A program made the translations under genes and the position numbers. Shown in pieces: positions 1 through 6,984 of a stretch of DNA of 10,303 nucleotides. This DNA is from Burkholderiaceae bacterium. Its GTDB lineage: Bacteria; Pseudomonadota; Gammaproteobacteria; Burkholderiales; Burkholderiaceae. A model generated the notes under the pieces. That model searched no databases, was not told where the DNA came from, and saw only the letters and a program-made list of their open reading frames with translations. Location: assembly GCA_947461805.1 (NCBI GenBank), contig CANHMJ010000043.1, positions 1 to 10,303 on the forward strand, read 5' to 3'. Numbering within the stretch: position 1 is the stretch's first letter; every line of letters starts with the position of its first letter.

Positions 1-226
1 TCGGGATATGGCGCAGTCAACGATGCTGCTCAAGATTACGGCTCCCACCTTGGTCTTATTGGGTAGGCAGGATCCTGCGTGTACCGTGGCTCAGGCGACT
101 GTGCTGCATCGCTTAATTCAGCATTCGAGTATGCATATCATCGACGATGCAGCCCATTTATCGAATATTGAAAAGCCAAATCAATTCAATGCATCCTTGA
201 GGCACTTTTTGGACTCCGTTCAATAA
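1..226 (+). CDS. Alpha/beta hydrolase, C-terminal fragment (3-oxoadipate enol-lactonase-like)
   Basis: The reading frame is open from the left edge and ends with TAA at 224-226, so only the last ~74 codons are present. The ATG at 8 is probably internal. The fragment carries the typical C-terminal half of an alpha/beta hydrolase. A beta strand APTLVLLGRQDPAC holds the likely catalytic acid (the D of GRQD). The segment IIDDAAHLSNIEKPNQFN holds the catalytic His, followed by a last helix LRHFLDSVQ. The pattern 'AAHL.N.E.P..FN..L..FL' is what I associate with PcaD-type 3-oxoadipate enol-lactonases, but general hydrolases share it, so the substrate is uncertain. The nucleophile elbow lies outside the window. 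The next gene starts 50 bp downstream on the same strand, so co-transcription is plausible. Confidence 0.75.
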   Translation, partial: RDMAQSTMLLKITAPTLVLLGRQDPACTVAQATVLHRLIQHSSMHIIDDAAHLSNIEKPNQFNASLRHFLDSVQ

Positions 227-263
227 ATTGGCTTAGTATTTCAGGGCAGCAATAAAAAAATAA

Positions 264-269
264 AAGGAG
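264..269 (+). promoter_or_regulatory. Ribosome binding site fixing a GTG start
   Basis: AAGGAG lies 7 nt before the GTG at 277. This near-perfect Shine-Dalgarno makes GTG the start of the receptor gene, rather than the ATG at 295. Confidence 0.75.
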
Positions 270-276
270 ACTTACT

Positions 277-1272
277 GTGACCCAAATCAAGCAGATGCAT
301 AAAAAATGGCAAGTTGGCTTAGTTAGCTTGGCCCTATTGGGCGTAGGCATCCATGTCCAGGCGCAGCCAGCGGTCGATAAATACCCATCCAAGACCGTCA
401 AGATGGTTGTACCGTTAACGCCTGGATCGGGCGCCGACATTGCCGGTCGATTGGTAGCAAAAAGTTTGTCTGAATTGTGGAAGCAACCGGTGATTATTGA
501 AAACCGCCCAGGTGCTGGCGGTTTGGTTGGCACCGGCGTGGTGGTTAATGCGGCGCCGGATGGCTATACCTTGTTGGTGCAGTCTGCTTCGTATGCAGCT
601 AATCCGGCGATTTATAAAAAATTACCCTATGACTTAAAAAGCCTGACGGATCTGAATATTCTGGGCACAACACCCTATCTATTAATTGTCGGCGCTGATA
701 GCCCATATAAATCAATCAAAGATCTGGTAGCCGCTGCAAAAGCAAAACCTGGCGATCTGCCATACGCTTCTGCTGGAATTGGCAGCTCTACGCACTTGGC
801 TGCTGAGTACTTTAATCAGACCATGGGAATCAAGATGCTGCACGTTCCTTATAAGGGCTCACCCGAAGCAATTACAGAAACCATTGCAGGTAGAACAGCG
901 TTTTACATGGCTCCATTTGAAACAGCCATGGCGCAAGTCCGCGGCGGCAAAGCACGTGCATTGGGTATAACCAGCATGACACGAGCGTCTGTTGCGCCAG
1001 AGATTCCAACCATTGCAGAGCAGGGATATCCGAGCTTTGATATTGGACTTTGGTTTGGCGTTTGGGCTCCATCCGCTACCCCAGAGAAAATCAAGATCAA
1101 GATCAACGAGGACATTAATCGCGCGCTGCAGGACGTGGATATCAAAATAGCGTACGCGAAAGCAGGCATTTCATCCAAGTCGATGAATTTGGAACAAACG
1201 GCCCAGTTTGTTCGGAATGAAATCGCCAAGTACACCAAGATTGCAAAAGACGCCGGTATTGAACCTCAGTAA
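277..1272 (+). CDS. Bug-family tripartite tricarboxylate transporter (TTT) solute-binding receptor
   Basis: This 331-residue protein has the usual length of a Bug/TctC periplasmic receptor, which captures a small carboxylate or related solute for TTT-type uptake or signalling. Residues 1-29 form a Sec signal peptide: basic n-region with K9 and K10, hydrophobic core to about residue 25, and an Ala-X-Ala-like site VQA before Q30. Family hallmarks follow: the VPLTPGSGADIAGR segment just after the N-terminus, ENRPGAGG at about 75-82 and PDGYTLL at about 94-100. The C-terminal domain contains the usual HVPYKGSPEAI motif. The start is GTG, supported by AAGGAG 7 nt upstream. No TctA or TctB membrane subunits are in view, as is common for orphan receptors of Burkholderiales. 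The ligand cannot be read from sequence; neighbours suggest an aromatic-derived acid. The next gene overlaps its 3' end. Confidence 0.93.
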   Translation: MTQIKQMHKKWQVGLVSLALLGVGIHVQAQPAVDKYPSKTVKMVVPLTPGSGADIAGRLVAKSLSELWKQPVIIENRPGAGGLVGTGVVVNAAPDGYTLLVQSASYAANPAIYKKLPYDLKSLTDLNILGTTPYLLIVGADSPYKSIKDLVAAAKAKPGDLPYASAGIGSSTHLAAEYFNQTMGIKMLHVPYKGSPEAITETIAGRTAFYMAPFETAMAQVRGGKARALGITSMTRASVAPEIPTIAEQGYPSFDIGLWFGVWAPSATPEKIKIKINEDINRALQDVDIKIAYAKAGISSKSMNLEQTAQFVRNEIAKYTKIAKDAGIEPQ

Positions 1273-2149
1273 GGCGCCACTCTGCCAGGCTCCAGATCGG
1301 GTGTTGCGCAGGCCCGATCTGCTGTTGCCGGCTGGGGCAACGGATTGCCATGCCCATATTTGTGGACCGGAAAGTAGCTTTCCGTATTTCAGTGAGCGCA
1401 TTTATACCCCGCCAGATGCGCTGCTCGCGGATTATTTCAATCTGTTAACGCACTTGGGGGTTGAGCGTGCCGTCTTAGTGCAGCCCAGTATTTATGGCAC
1501 CGATAACCGTGCCATGCTCGCAGCCCTCAAGGTATTCCCAACACAATTGCGTGGCGTTGCGGTAGTGGACAACACCATTACCGATGCTGAAATTGAGTCT
1601 TTGCATCACGCAGGCGTTCGGGGACTGCGCTGCAATATCGTGGATTTAGCTGACGCAACCGGGCAATTGCCAATGACCATGCTCCGTTCGCTGGCACAGC
1701 GGATTGCTCCCTTTGGCTGGCATTTGGAATTCTTAATGCACGTGGATGCCTTTCCGCAGCTTCAAAAAGACTTTCATGATTTCCCGGTGGAGATTGTGAT
1801 TGGTCATTTTGGTTACGTGAAGGCGGGCCTTGGTATTGCCAATACTGGCTTTCAGAACCTGTGCGCAATGATGCGGGAGGGGCGTGCCTGGGTTAAATTG
1901 ACTGGCACCTATCGCATTTCGGAGCAAGCTGCTCCACCCTATTCGGATGTCAATGTATTTGCAGAGGCCTTACTTAAAGCAAATCCAAACCGCATTGTGT
2001 GGGGTACCGATTGGCCGCATGTGATGGTGAAAGGCTTTATGCCCAATGACGCTGATTTGTGTGATCTACTGGGAAATTGGATTCAAGAGCCTGCGCTGTT
2101 AAAGCAGATACTAGTCAGTAACCCAGAGCGACTATATGACTTTAAGTAA
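1217..2149 (+). CDS. Amidohydrolase family protein (2-pyrone-4,6-dicarboxylate lactonase-like)
   Basis: This is a TIM-barrel metal-dependent hydrolase of the amidohydrolase-2 group, which includes 2-pyrone-4,6-dicarboxylate (PDC) hydrolase LigI. Numbering from ATG 1217, the metal-binding motif is DCHAH (H45, H47) in a GATDCHAHICGP context. A later strand gives IVIGHFG (H197), and the C-terminal VWGTDWPH supplies D265. These are the expected active-site strands, and the DWPH signature is typical of the LigI-like clade. The true start is uncertain. ATG 1217 is the only in-frame ATG and overlaps the receptor gene by 56 nt without a clear Shine-Dalgarno. Family N-termini (..APLC..PD..) would also fit TTG at 1259 (about 296 aa), and GTG 1301 is less likely. 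The overlap implies translational coupling with the receptor. It probably opens a lactone or related ring in acid catabolism; the exact substrate is unknown. Confidence 0.85.
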   Translation: MKSPSTPRLQKTPVLNLSKAPLCQAPDRVLRRPDLLLPAGATDCHAHICGPESSFPYFSERIYTPPDALLADYFNLLTHLGVERAVLVQPSIYGTDNRAMLAALKVFPTQLRGVAVVDNTITDAEIESLHHAGVRGLRCNIVDLADATGQLPMTMLRSLAQRIAPFGWHLEFLMHVDAFPQLQKDFHDFPVEIVIGHFGYVKAGLGIANTGFQNLCAMMREGRAWVKLTGTYRISEQAAPPYSDVNVFAEALLKANPNRIVWGTDWPHVMVKGFMPNDADLCDLLGNWIQEPALLKQILVSNPERLYDFK

Positions 2150-2801
2150 GCTTTGCTTTAGTAGTAGTTGGGATCCTTTCCGTGTAATGCAGGTTTGGCT
2201 TCAGGCTAGCCTTGCATTCTCTCTTTTTCTGATTGGAGCGCCCCTTGCCATGGCAACAGAAGAGCCGAGTTATCGCGTTACCCTACAAGCTGAGCCATTT
2301 GAAATTCGGCAATATGCCCCATTAATTGTGGCGCAGGTTGAGGTGTCAGGCGATCTCAGTGAAGCTTCGAGCGCCGGCTTTCGTCTGATTGCCAATTACA
2401 TCTTTGGCAATAACATTGCAGTACGGGACGGCGGAGTTAATATGGCCGAACCAGCTCCAGAAAAGATTGAGATGACTGTGCCAGTGATTGCCGAAGGTAA
2501 GGGTGATCAAAAAACCTGGCTCATCCAGTTTGTTATGCCAAAGCAGTACACCTTAGATACTCTGCCCAAGCCAAACAATCCTCAAGTGAAGCTATTGGCC
2601 ATAGGACCTCAAAAAATAGCCGTGATTCGTTTTACGGGATTTGTTACGGACGATAAAGTACAAGAAAAAACGGCTGAACTGATGGCCTGGATTAAATCAA
2701 AAAATGCACTTTCATCGGGCAACCCCCGCCTAGCCCGTTACAACCCGCCTTGGAGTATTCCGTGGATGCGGCGGAATGAGATCCTGATTCCAATCCAATA
2801 G
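2136..2801 (+). CDS. SOUL-type heme-binding protein, exported
   Basis: The 221-residue product matches the SOUL/HBP heme-binding family. It has YRVTLQAEPFEIRQYAPLIVAQVEV at the start of the domain, GFRLIANYIFGNN, then KIEMTVPV, WLIQFVMPKQYTLDTLPKP, and a conserved C-terminal run ending WMRRNEILIPIQ. An N-terminal hydrophobic stretch (about residues 20-38) ends in LAMA before T41, which reads as a signal peptide, so the protein is probably periplasmic. The start is ambiguous. ATG 2136 overlaps the amidohydrolase end by 14 nt; ATG 2187 would give a tighter signal peptide but one without basic residues. Neither has a strong Shine-Dalgarno. Family members bind heme or porphyrins in eukaryotes, while bacterial roles are poorly defined. 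Its position 82 bp before bchI suggests, but does not prove, a tetrapyrrole-related job. Confidence 0.88.
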   Translation: MTLSKLCFSSSWDPFRVMQVWLQASLAFSLFLIGAPLAMATEEPSYRVTLQAEPFEIRQYAPLIVAQVEVSGDLSEASSAGFRLIANYIFGNNIAVRDGGVNMAEPAPEKIEMTVPVIAEGKGDQKTWLIQFVMPKQYTLDTLPKPNNPQVKLLAIGPQKIAVIRFTGFVTDDKVQEKTAELMAWIKSKNALSSGNPRLARYNPPWSIPWMRRNEILIPIQ

Positions 2802-2840
2802 TCAATGGCGCCTGGCCCTGCTAAAGAGTAGCCACACCCA

Positions 2841-2868
2841 TTCGTAGTATTCTTTCAGGGTCTATAAC
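2841..2868 (+). promoter_or_regulatory. Weak candidate sigma-70 promoter for bchI
   Basis: TATAAC at 2863-2868 resembles a -10 box. The best -35 at 16 bp spacing is TTCGTA (2841-2846), which matches only 3 of 6 consensus positions. The start would lie about 10 bp before the bchI ATG. No perfect TGT-N12-ACA operator is present in this 82-bp gap. Transcription could equally read through from the SOUL gene. Confidence 0.25.
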
Positions 2869-2883
2869 CTAAATTGAATTGAG

Positions 2884-3903
2884 ATGGCTCTTAATTTCCC
2901 TTTTACCGCGATCGTTGCTCAAGATGAGATGAAGTTGGCAATTGCCCTCTCCACCATTGAACCCAGTATTGGTGGCGTACTGATCTTTGGTGACCGCGGC
3001 ACCGGCAAGTCAACCACGATTCGTTCATTGGCAGCACTCTTGCCACCGATGAAAGTAGTGACGGGATGTCCCTATCACTGCGATCCCAGTGCTCCGACCC
3101 TCTGCTTTGCTTGTGAGGCGCGTAAGGTTGCTGGTGATAAATTAAAGACCGATTTGGTACCCGTTCCTGTAGTGGATATGCCGCTGGGTGCGACAGAAGA
3201 TCGAGTAGTGGGAGCGCTTGATATTGAAAAAGCCCTTTCCCAAGGCATTAAAGTATTCGAACCCGGGTTACTGGCCAAGGCTAATCGTGGTTATTTGTAC
3301 ATTGATGAAGTGAACTTATTGGAAGACCACTTAGTTGATTTGTTGATTGATGTATCGGCTTCTGGAGAAAACGTGGTTGAGCGCGAAGGTTTAAGTATTC
3401 GCCATCCTGCACGCTTTGTGTTGATCGGTAGTGGCAACCCAGAAGAGGGTGAGTTGCGTCCGCAAATGCTCGATCGATTTGGTTTATCGGTTGAGGTAAG
3501 AACCCCGCAAGATTTAGCGCAGCGCATCGACATCATTAAGCGTCGCGATGCATTTGAGCGCGACCCAGTTGGCTTTTTGGCGCAATACGAGGATAGCGAA
3601 ACGGAGTTTAAAGAGAAAATTCTCAGCTCGCGTAAGCGCTTGGCGAAGGTCACGGTTGGCGATGACGTACTAACGCTGGCAACTAAGCTGTGCGCTCAAC
3701 TTGGCACCGATGGACTGCGTGGTGAATTAACCTTGATGCGCGGTATGCGCGCGCTTGCTGCTTTTGATGGTGCACGCAAAGCAACGGCTGAACACCTAAA
3801 GCGATTAGCGCCACTGGCACTGCGCCACCGCTTGCGACGCAATCCATTGGATGACAGCAGCTCTACAACGCGAGTCGAGCGTGTATTGGCTGATTTTTTC
3901 TAA
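2884..3903 (+). CDS. bchI: Magnesium chelatase ATPase subunit I (BchI)
   Basis: BchI is the AAA+ motor subunit of Mg-chelatase (EC 6.6.1.1). With BchD and BchH it inserts Mg2+ into protoporphyrin IX, the first committed step of bacteriochlorophyll synthesis. At 339 residues it has family length. Walker A is GDRGTGKST at residues 36-44. The BchI-specific cysteine insert CPYHC..CFAC follows. Walker B is YLYIDEVNLL with D141 and E142, sensor 1 is GSGNPEEGELRP with N185, and the arginine-containing LDRFGLSVEVRTP segment comes next. The C-terminal helical domain ends LRHRLRRNPLDDSSSTTRVERV. The N-terminus is short before FPFTAIVAQDEMK, so ATG 2884 is the natural start, although only a weak GAG-type ribosome site precedes it. 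bchD follows after 6 bp, indicating a bchID operon. BchH is not in the window. Confidence 0.97.
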   Translation: MALNFPFTAIVAQDEMKLAIALSTIEPSIGGVLIFGDRGTGKSTTIRSLAALLPPMKVVTGCPYHCDPSAPTLCFACEARKVAGDKLKTDLVPVPVVDMPLGATEDRVVGALDIEKALSQGIKVFEPGLLAKANRGYLYIDEVNLLEDHLVDLLIDVSASGENVVEREGLSIRHPARFVLIGSGNPEEGELRPQMLDRFGLSVEVRTPQDLAQRIDIIKRRDAFERDPVGFLAQYEDSETEFKEKILSSRKRLAKVTVGDDVLTLATKLCAQLGTDGLRGELTLMRGMRALAAFDGARKATAEHLKRLAPLALRHRLRRNPLDDSSSTTRVERVLADFF

Positions 3904-3909
3904 AGCGCC

Positions 3910-5790
3910 ATGACCACACAACGCGGTCAATCTGCTTGGTTTGATGCACAGACAACCGCAGCACTATTGGCAATTGATCCCCATGGCTTAGGCGGCATTT
4001 GCATTAAGAGTCAGTTTGGCCCTATTCGGGATGCATGGTTTGTATTTCTAGAAACGCAGATTGCCCCGGGCGCGCATTTCCAAAAAATTCCCTTGCAGAT
4101 ACAAGATGAGCAATTGCTTGGCGGTCTCGATCTAGAGGCAACTCTGCAGCATGGCAAGCCGGTATACAGCACTGGATTGTTAGCAAAAAGCCACGGTGGT
4201 TTTATTGTGCTCCCCATGGCTGAACGTATATCACCGCATACGATTGCGCACATCCTACAAGTAGTTGATCGCGGCGAGGTACGGCATCCACAGAAAACGA
4301 CTGAACTAAGCCCCTGTGCGTTTGGCATTATTGCGTTTGATGAGGGCATAGCGCCAGATGAATCAATATCCTCACGCTTGGCAGAGCATATGGCATTTGA
4401 AGTGCGCCTCGATTCCCTAAGCTTGAATGACTGTACAGATTCCCTTGATATCACGCCAACAGTTATTGCGGAGGCAAAAAAGCGATTGCCTGAGATTGAA
4501 TGCGACGTCCGCTTTATTGAATCCTTAATGCAATCGGCTGCTGCATTTGGGGTTGACTCTATCCGGGCCGGTCTTTTCGCGGTTCGAACTGCGAAAGCCT
4601 TGGCGGCATTACGAAACCAAGACGCCGTTATGGAAGATGAGGTAGTCGACGCAGCGCGTTTGGTCTTCAGCCACCGCGCCACCCGTATGCCCAGTAGCCG
4701 AGAAGAGCAGGAGCCGGATGAGTCTGCTGATGACACCGATTCAGCTGAAGATGAAGAGCAGCCTAATGAAGAGCAAAGCAAATCAGAGCAAGATCCGCAA
4801 GAGCAGGATGACCTTAATCAAAACGGTGATGGCGATACGAACGCAGATGAGCCTAAAGAAAACATGGAAGAGCCCAATGCGGATGATTTAGAAGAGCTGC
4901 TAATAGAAGCCATCAAGGCCGGTATTCCGGCAAATGCATTGGCTCAGCTGAATACTGAATTAGGACGTGCGAACAGTAAACAAGGCTCTAAAGGTCAATT
5001 TGGCCAATTGCAAAAGAATGCGAATTCAGGGCGCCCAGCAGAGTCCTGGCGTGGACTGCCCAAGGGCGGCAAGCGCTTGGATTTACTGAAAACCATTCGT
5101 GCTGCCGTTCCTTGGCAAACCATGCGCCAGGCAGAGTTCAACTTAAAACTATCTGCTGTGAAAAAGCAGGGCAGTCGTATTCAGATTCGTGCAGATGATT
5201 TGCATGTGAAACGGTATCAGCAGCGCCAAGGCGTGGTGACTATTTTTTTGGTCGATGCGTCTGGCTCTTCGGCGACTCAGCGTTTGGCAGAGGCTAAAGG
5301 TGCGGTCGAGCAATTGCTTGCGGATTGCTATATTCGGCGAGATGAGGTTGCGATGATTGCTTTACGTGGCCGTACTGCAGAGGTAGTGTTACCACCGACG
5401 CGATCCTTAGTGCGCGCCAAGCGCAATTTAGCCGCTTTGCCTGGCGGCGGCGGAACTCCGTTGGCAACCGGTTTTGCTGCGGTTAATGCGATGGCTTTAT
5501 CGATCCGCCGTAAAGGCATGACGCCATTGATTGTGGTGATGACCGATGGCGTAGCCAATGTCACATTAGAGGGTGTTGGGGGCCGCGAGCGTGCGCACCA
5601 AGATGCTTTGCATACCGCGCGGCAGCTACGTACAGCAGGGCATGCCATCTTATTTATTGATACTGCTAGTGCGCCACAAGCATTAGCAGAAGCGCTTGCC
5701 AAGGAAATGGCTGCGCAGTATTTGCCACTGCCTTACATCAATTCGGGTAAAGCCATTTCACAACGCGCTGCCTATTTAGCACGGCAGTAA
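3910..5790 (+). CDS. bchD: Magnesium chelatase subunit D (BchD)
   Basis: BchD is the scaffold partner of BchI in the Mg-chelatase I:D double ring that drives BchH. The 626-residue protein has the expected three parts. An AAA+-like N-terminal module (about 1-260) has lost the Walker A lysine motif, with LGGICIKSQFGP where the P-loop would be; this is normal for BchD. A strongly acidic linker follows (about 261-332, rich in Glu, Asp and Gln). A C-terminal von Willebrand A/integrin-I domain starts near residue 440. Its metal-ion-dependent adhesion site is intact: DASGS (D449, S451, S453), GGGGTPL with T516, and MTDG with D546. The ATG lies 6 bp after bchI stop, so translation is probably coupled. 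The gene ends 18 bp before the tail of a convergent small ORF, with no obvious terminator between them. Confidence 0.97.
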   Translation: MTTQRGQSAWFDAQTTAALLAIDPHGLGGICIKSQFGPIRDAWFVFLETQIAPGAHFQKIPLQIQDEQLLGGLDLEATLQHGKPVYSTGLLAKSHGGFIVLPMAERISPHTIAHILQVVDRGEVRHPQKTTELSPCAFGIIAFDEGIAPDESISSRLAEHMAFEVRLDSLSLNDCTDSLDITPTVIAEAKKRLPEIECDVRFIESLMQSAAAFGVDSIRAGLFAVRTAKALAALRNQDAVMEDEVVDAARLVFSHRATRMPSSREEQEPDESADDTDSAEDEEQPNEEQSKSEQDPQEQDDLNQNGDGDTNADEPKENMEEPNADDLEELLIEAIKAGIPANALAQLNTELGRANSKQGSKGQFGQLQKNANSGRPAESWRGLPKGGKRLDLLKTIRAAVPWQTMRQAEFNLKLSAVKKQGSRIQIRADDLHVKRYQQRQGVVTIFLVDASGSSATQRLAEAKGAVEQLLADCYIRRDEVAMIALRGRTAEVVLPPTRSLVRAKRNLAALPGGGGTPLATGFAAVNAMALSIRRKGMTPLIVVMTDGVANVTLEGVGGRERAHQDALHTARQLRTAGHAILFIDTASAPQALAEALAKEMAAQYLPLPYINSGKAISQRAAYLARQ

Positions 5791-5808
5791 TCCAATATTT
5801 TTTCTGAC

Positions 5809-5943
5809 TTACCAACTTGCTTTCTTTTTCTTGCTGGAGAGCTTCTTCAATGTTTGATTGCCTTTGATGTAGGCATTCATAAAAAGGCCTAAGCCAGCCA
5901 AAATAATGATTCCAGCAATCGCATAGAGCGTTATCAAGTTCAT
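5809..5943 (-). CDS. Small single-span membrane protein, function unknown
   Basis: On the minus strand, ATG (5943-5941) opens a 44-residue ORF ending in TAA (5811-5809). I do not recognise a family. The translation starts MNL, then gives a hydrophobic span ITLYAIAGIIILAGLGLF (residues 4-21) with several small residues (A8, A10, G11, A16, G17, G19). A linker MNAYIKGNQTL follows, then a very basic tail with KKLSSKKKK, ending ASW. The charge pattern predicts the C-terminus in the cytoplasm. AAGGA lies 12 nt before the ATG, a little far. It sits 39 nt downstream of bchO on the same strand and fills most of the bchD-bchO gap, so it is probably the second gene of a bchO operon. It has no His, so it is not a light-harvesting alpha/beta peptide. 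It could be a small assembly or accessory peptide. The coding status rests on composition and layout only. Confidence 0.6.
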   Translation of the reverse strand: MNLITLYAIAGIIILAGLGLFMNAYIKGNQTLKKLSSKKKKASW

Positions 5944-5982
5944 GGCGTTTCTTTTTCCTTATTTAGTTGATTAATGAAGGCC

Positions 5983-6879
5983 TTACTGCGCCAAATCGAG
6001 TGCAGATTCAATAATGGCCAAAGCTGCTTCGGGGTTTGCTTCATGAAATAAATGGCCGCCGTCTTTTTGTATCACGGTAGACCGTGGAAAGTAGCGATGG
6101 ATCACAGCAAGCAGTTCTTCTTTTCGTACCCAGCTGTCCTGATTTGCAACCAAGAATGTTAACTCTGAAGTGATTTCATTTGCATGGGCAAGTAAGTTGG
6201 GAATATCGGTTGCTGCCATGAAATTAAGCGAGCCATTGATGTGATTTTTTTGTTTGAACAGCAGTTTGTATCGCTCACGCTGAATGCTATTCAATTTGGA
6301 ATTGGTAGAGTCCAGCAACTTATCGATCATCGAAGTAAACGGTAATAAATCGGCAATCATCGATGAAACAAAAGAAGAGGTCGCAATTGGATTGATCAGT
6401 GGCGCCAAAAACGAATGGTAGAAGCTCGGTAGGCTGACCAAAGATGGATTGAGGCCAAGGATGCGTTTGGGTGCGGGATAAAGCAGGCTGTATTGCAATC
6501 CGAGGGTAGCTCCGGCGGAGTGACCAACCATACTGTCGATTTGTTCTACACCTAATGCGCGCAATAATTCCGCTAGCTTATGCGTGATCAGGGTTAAAGA
6601 GAGCTGTTCTGATTGGTGACTGATCGTAAAACCATGGCCCGGCAGGTCAGGCGCAATCACCCAATGCGATTTAGCCAGCACAGGCAGTAATTCTGCCCAG
6701 GAGTGGGTCGAAGAACCCGTACCGTGGAGCAATAAGGCAATTGGCTTTGCTACCCCATCTGGGGTGAGCCGAGAACCAGCCATTTGTACGTGCCATTCCA
6801 TCTGCCCAGTAGAAATCGAGCTACTAAGCTCGCGCAGGGGCCAGTTTTGTGGAATTCGGTCGATGGAGGCCTGCGTCAT
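5983..6879 (-). CDS. bchO: Magnesium chelatase accessory protein BchO (alpha/beta hydrolase fold)
   Basis: The 298-residue protein has the BchO-type N-terminus (NWPLRELSSSI...MEWHVQMAG), where 'WP.R..S......WHVQ..G' is distinctive. An alpha/beta hydrolase core follows: oxyanion-hole strand LLLHGTGSSTHSW (residues 49-61), PDLPGHG (77-83), nucleophile elbow GHSAGA with S121, a likely acid in NQDSW (D248), and DGGHLFHE with H276. The full triad is therefore present. BchO is encoded with the Mg-chelatase genes in purple bacteria and is described as a putative chelatase accessory or hydrolase; its reaction is not firmly established. In Rhodobacter it is collinear with bchID. Here it is convergent to bchD and divergent from crtE. 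A 217-bp spacer separates the bchO and crtE starts. No strong Shine-Dalgarno precedes ATG 6879. Confidence 0.94.
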   Translation of the reverse strand: MTQASIDRIPQNWPLRELSSSISTGQMEWHVQMAGSRLTPDGVAKPIALLLHGTGSSTHSWAELLPVLAKSHWVIAPDLPGHGFTISHQSEQLSLTLITHKLAELLRALGVEQIDSMVGHSAGATLGLQYSLLYPAPKRILGLNPSLVSLPSFYHSFLAPLINPIATSSFVSSMIADLLPFTSMIDKLLDSTNSKLNSIQRERYKLLFKQKNHINGSLNFMAATDIPNLLAHANEITSELTFLVANQDSWVRKEELLAVIHRYFPRSTVIQKDGGHLFHEANPEAALAIIESALDLAQ

Positions 6880-6906
6880 GGCTTTATTTGAGCTGAAATG
6901 GACTAA

Positions 6907-6927
6907 ATTGCCTAATTTTCAGGCAAT
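6907..6927. repeat. Inverted repeat in the bchO leader/promoter region
   Basis: Perfect 7-bp arms ATTGCCT and AGGCAAT are separated by 7 bp (AATTTTC). The next bases form an overlapping CAATATTG palindrome. It lies 28 bp upstream of the bchO start and could be an operator or a leader hairpin. No T-run follows on either strand in a terminator arrangement. Confidence 0.45.
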
Positions 6928-6984
6928 ATTGGCAAAATACGGGTAATTTAGGTCCGTTCATAACAGCTCTAAGGGTTTCATGGG

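Noticed and set aside
2819..2836. TGC-N12-ACA before bchI, a one-mismatch PpsR-like site
   Set aside because: It carries a mismatch in the TGT half, has no second copy 8 bp away, and does not resemble the crtE/bchC sites internally; one-mismatch hits are expected by chance.
4011..4781. Long open frame (256 codons) antisense to bchD
   Set aside because: Low-complexity Ser/Arg/Cys-rich translation with no recognisable domain; it mirrors the acidic linker and other coding bias of bchD on the opposite strand.
5791..5808. Bidirectional terminator between bchD and the convergent small ORF
   Set aside because: There is a T-run but no GC-rich stem; no terminator can be supported.
5809..5943. Light-harvesting alpha/beta (pufA/pufB) peptide
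   Set aside because: Size and single span fit, but there is no conserved His to ligate bacteriochlorophyll, and the basic tail and position beside bchO do not match puf genes.
6764..6946. Plus-strand 60-codon frame spanning the bchO start
   Set aside because: Mostly antisense to bchO, no ribosome site and no recognisable protein features.
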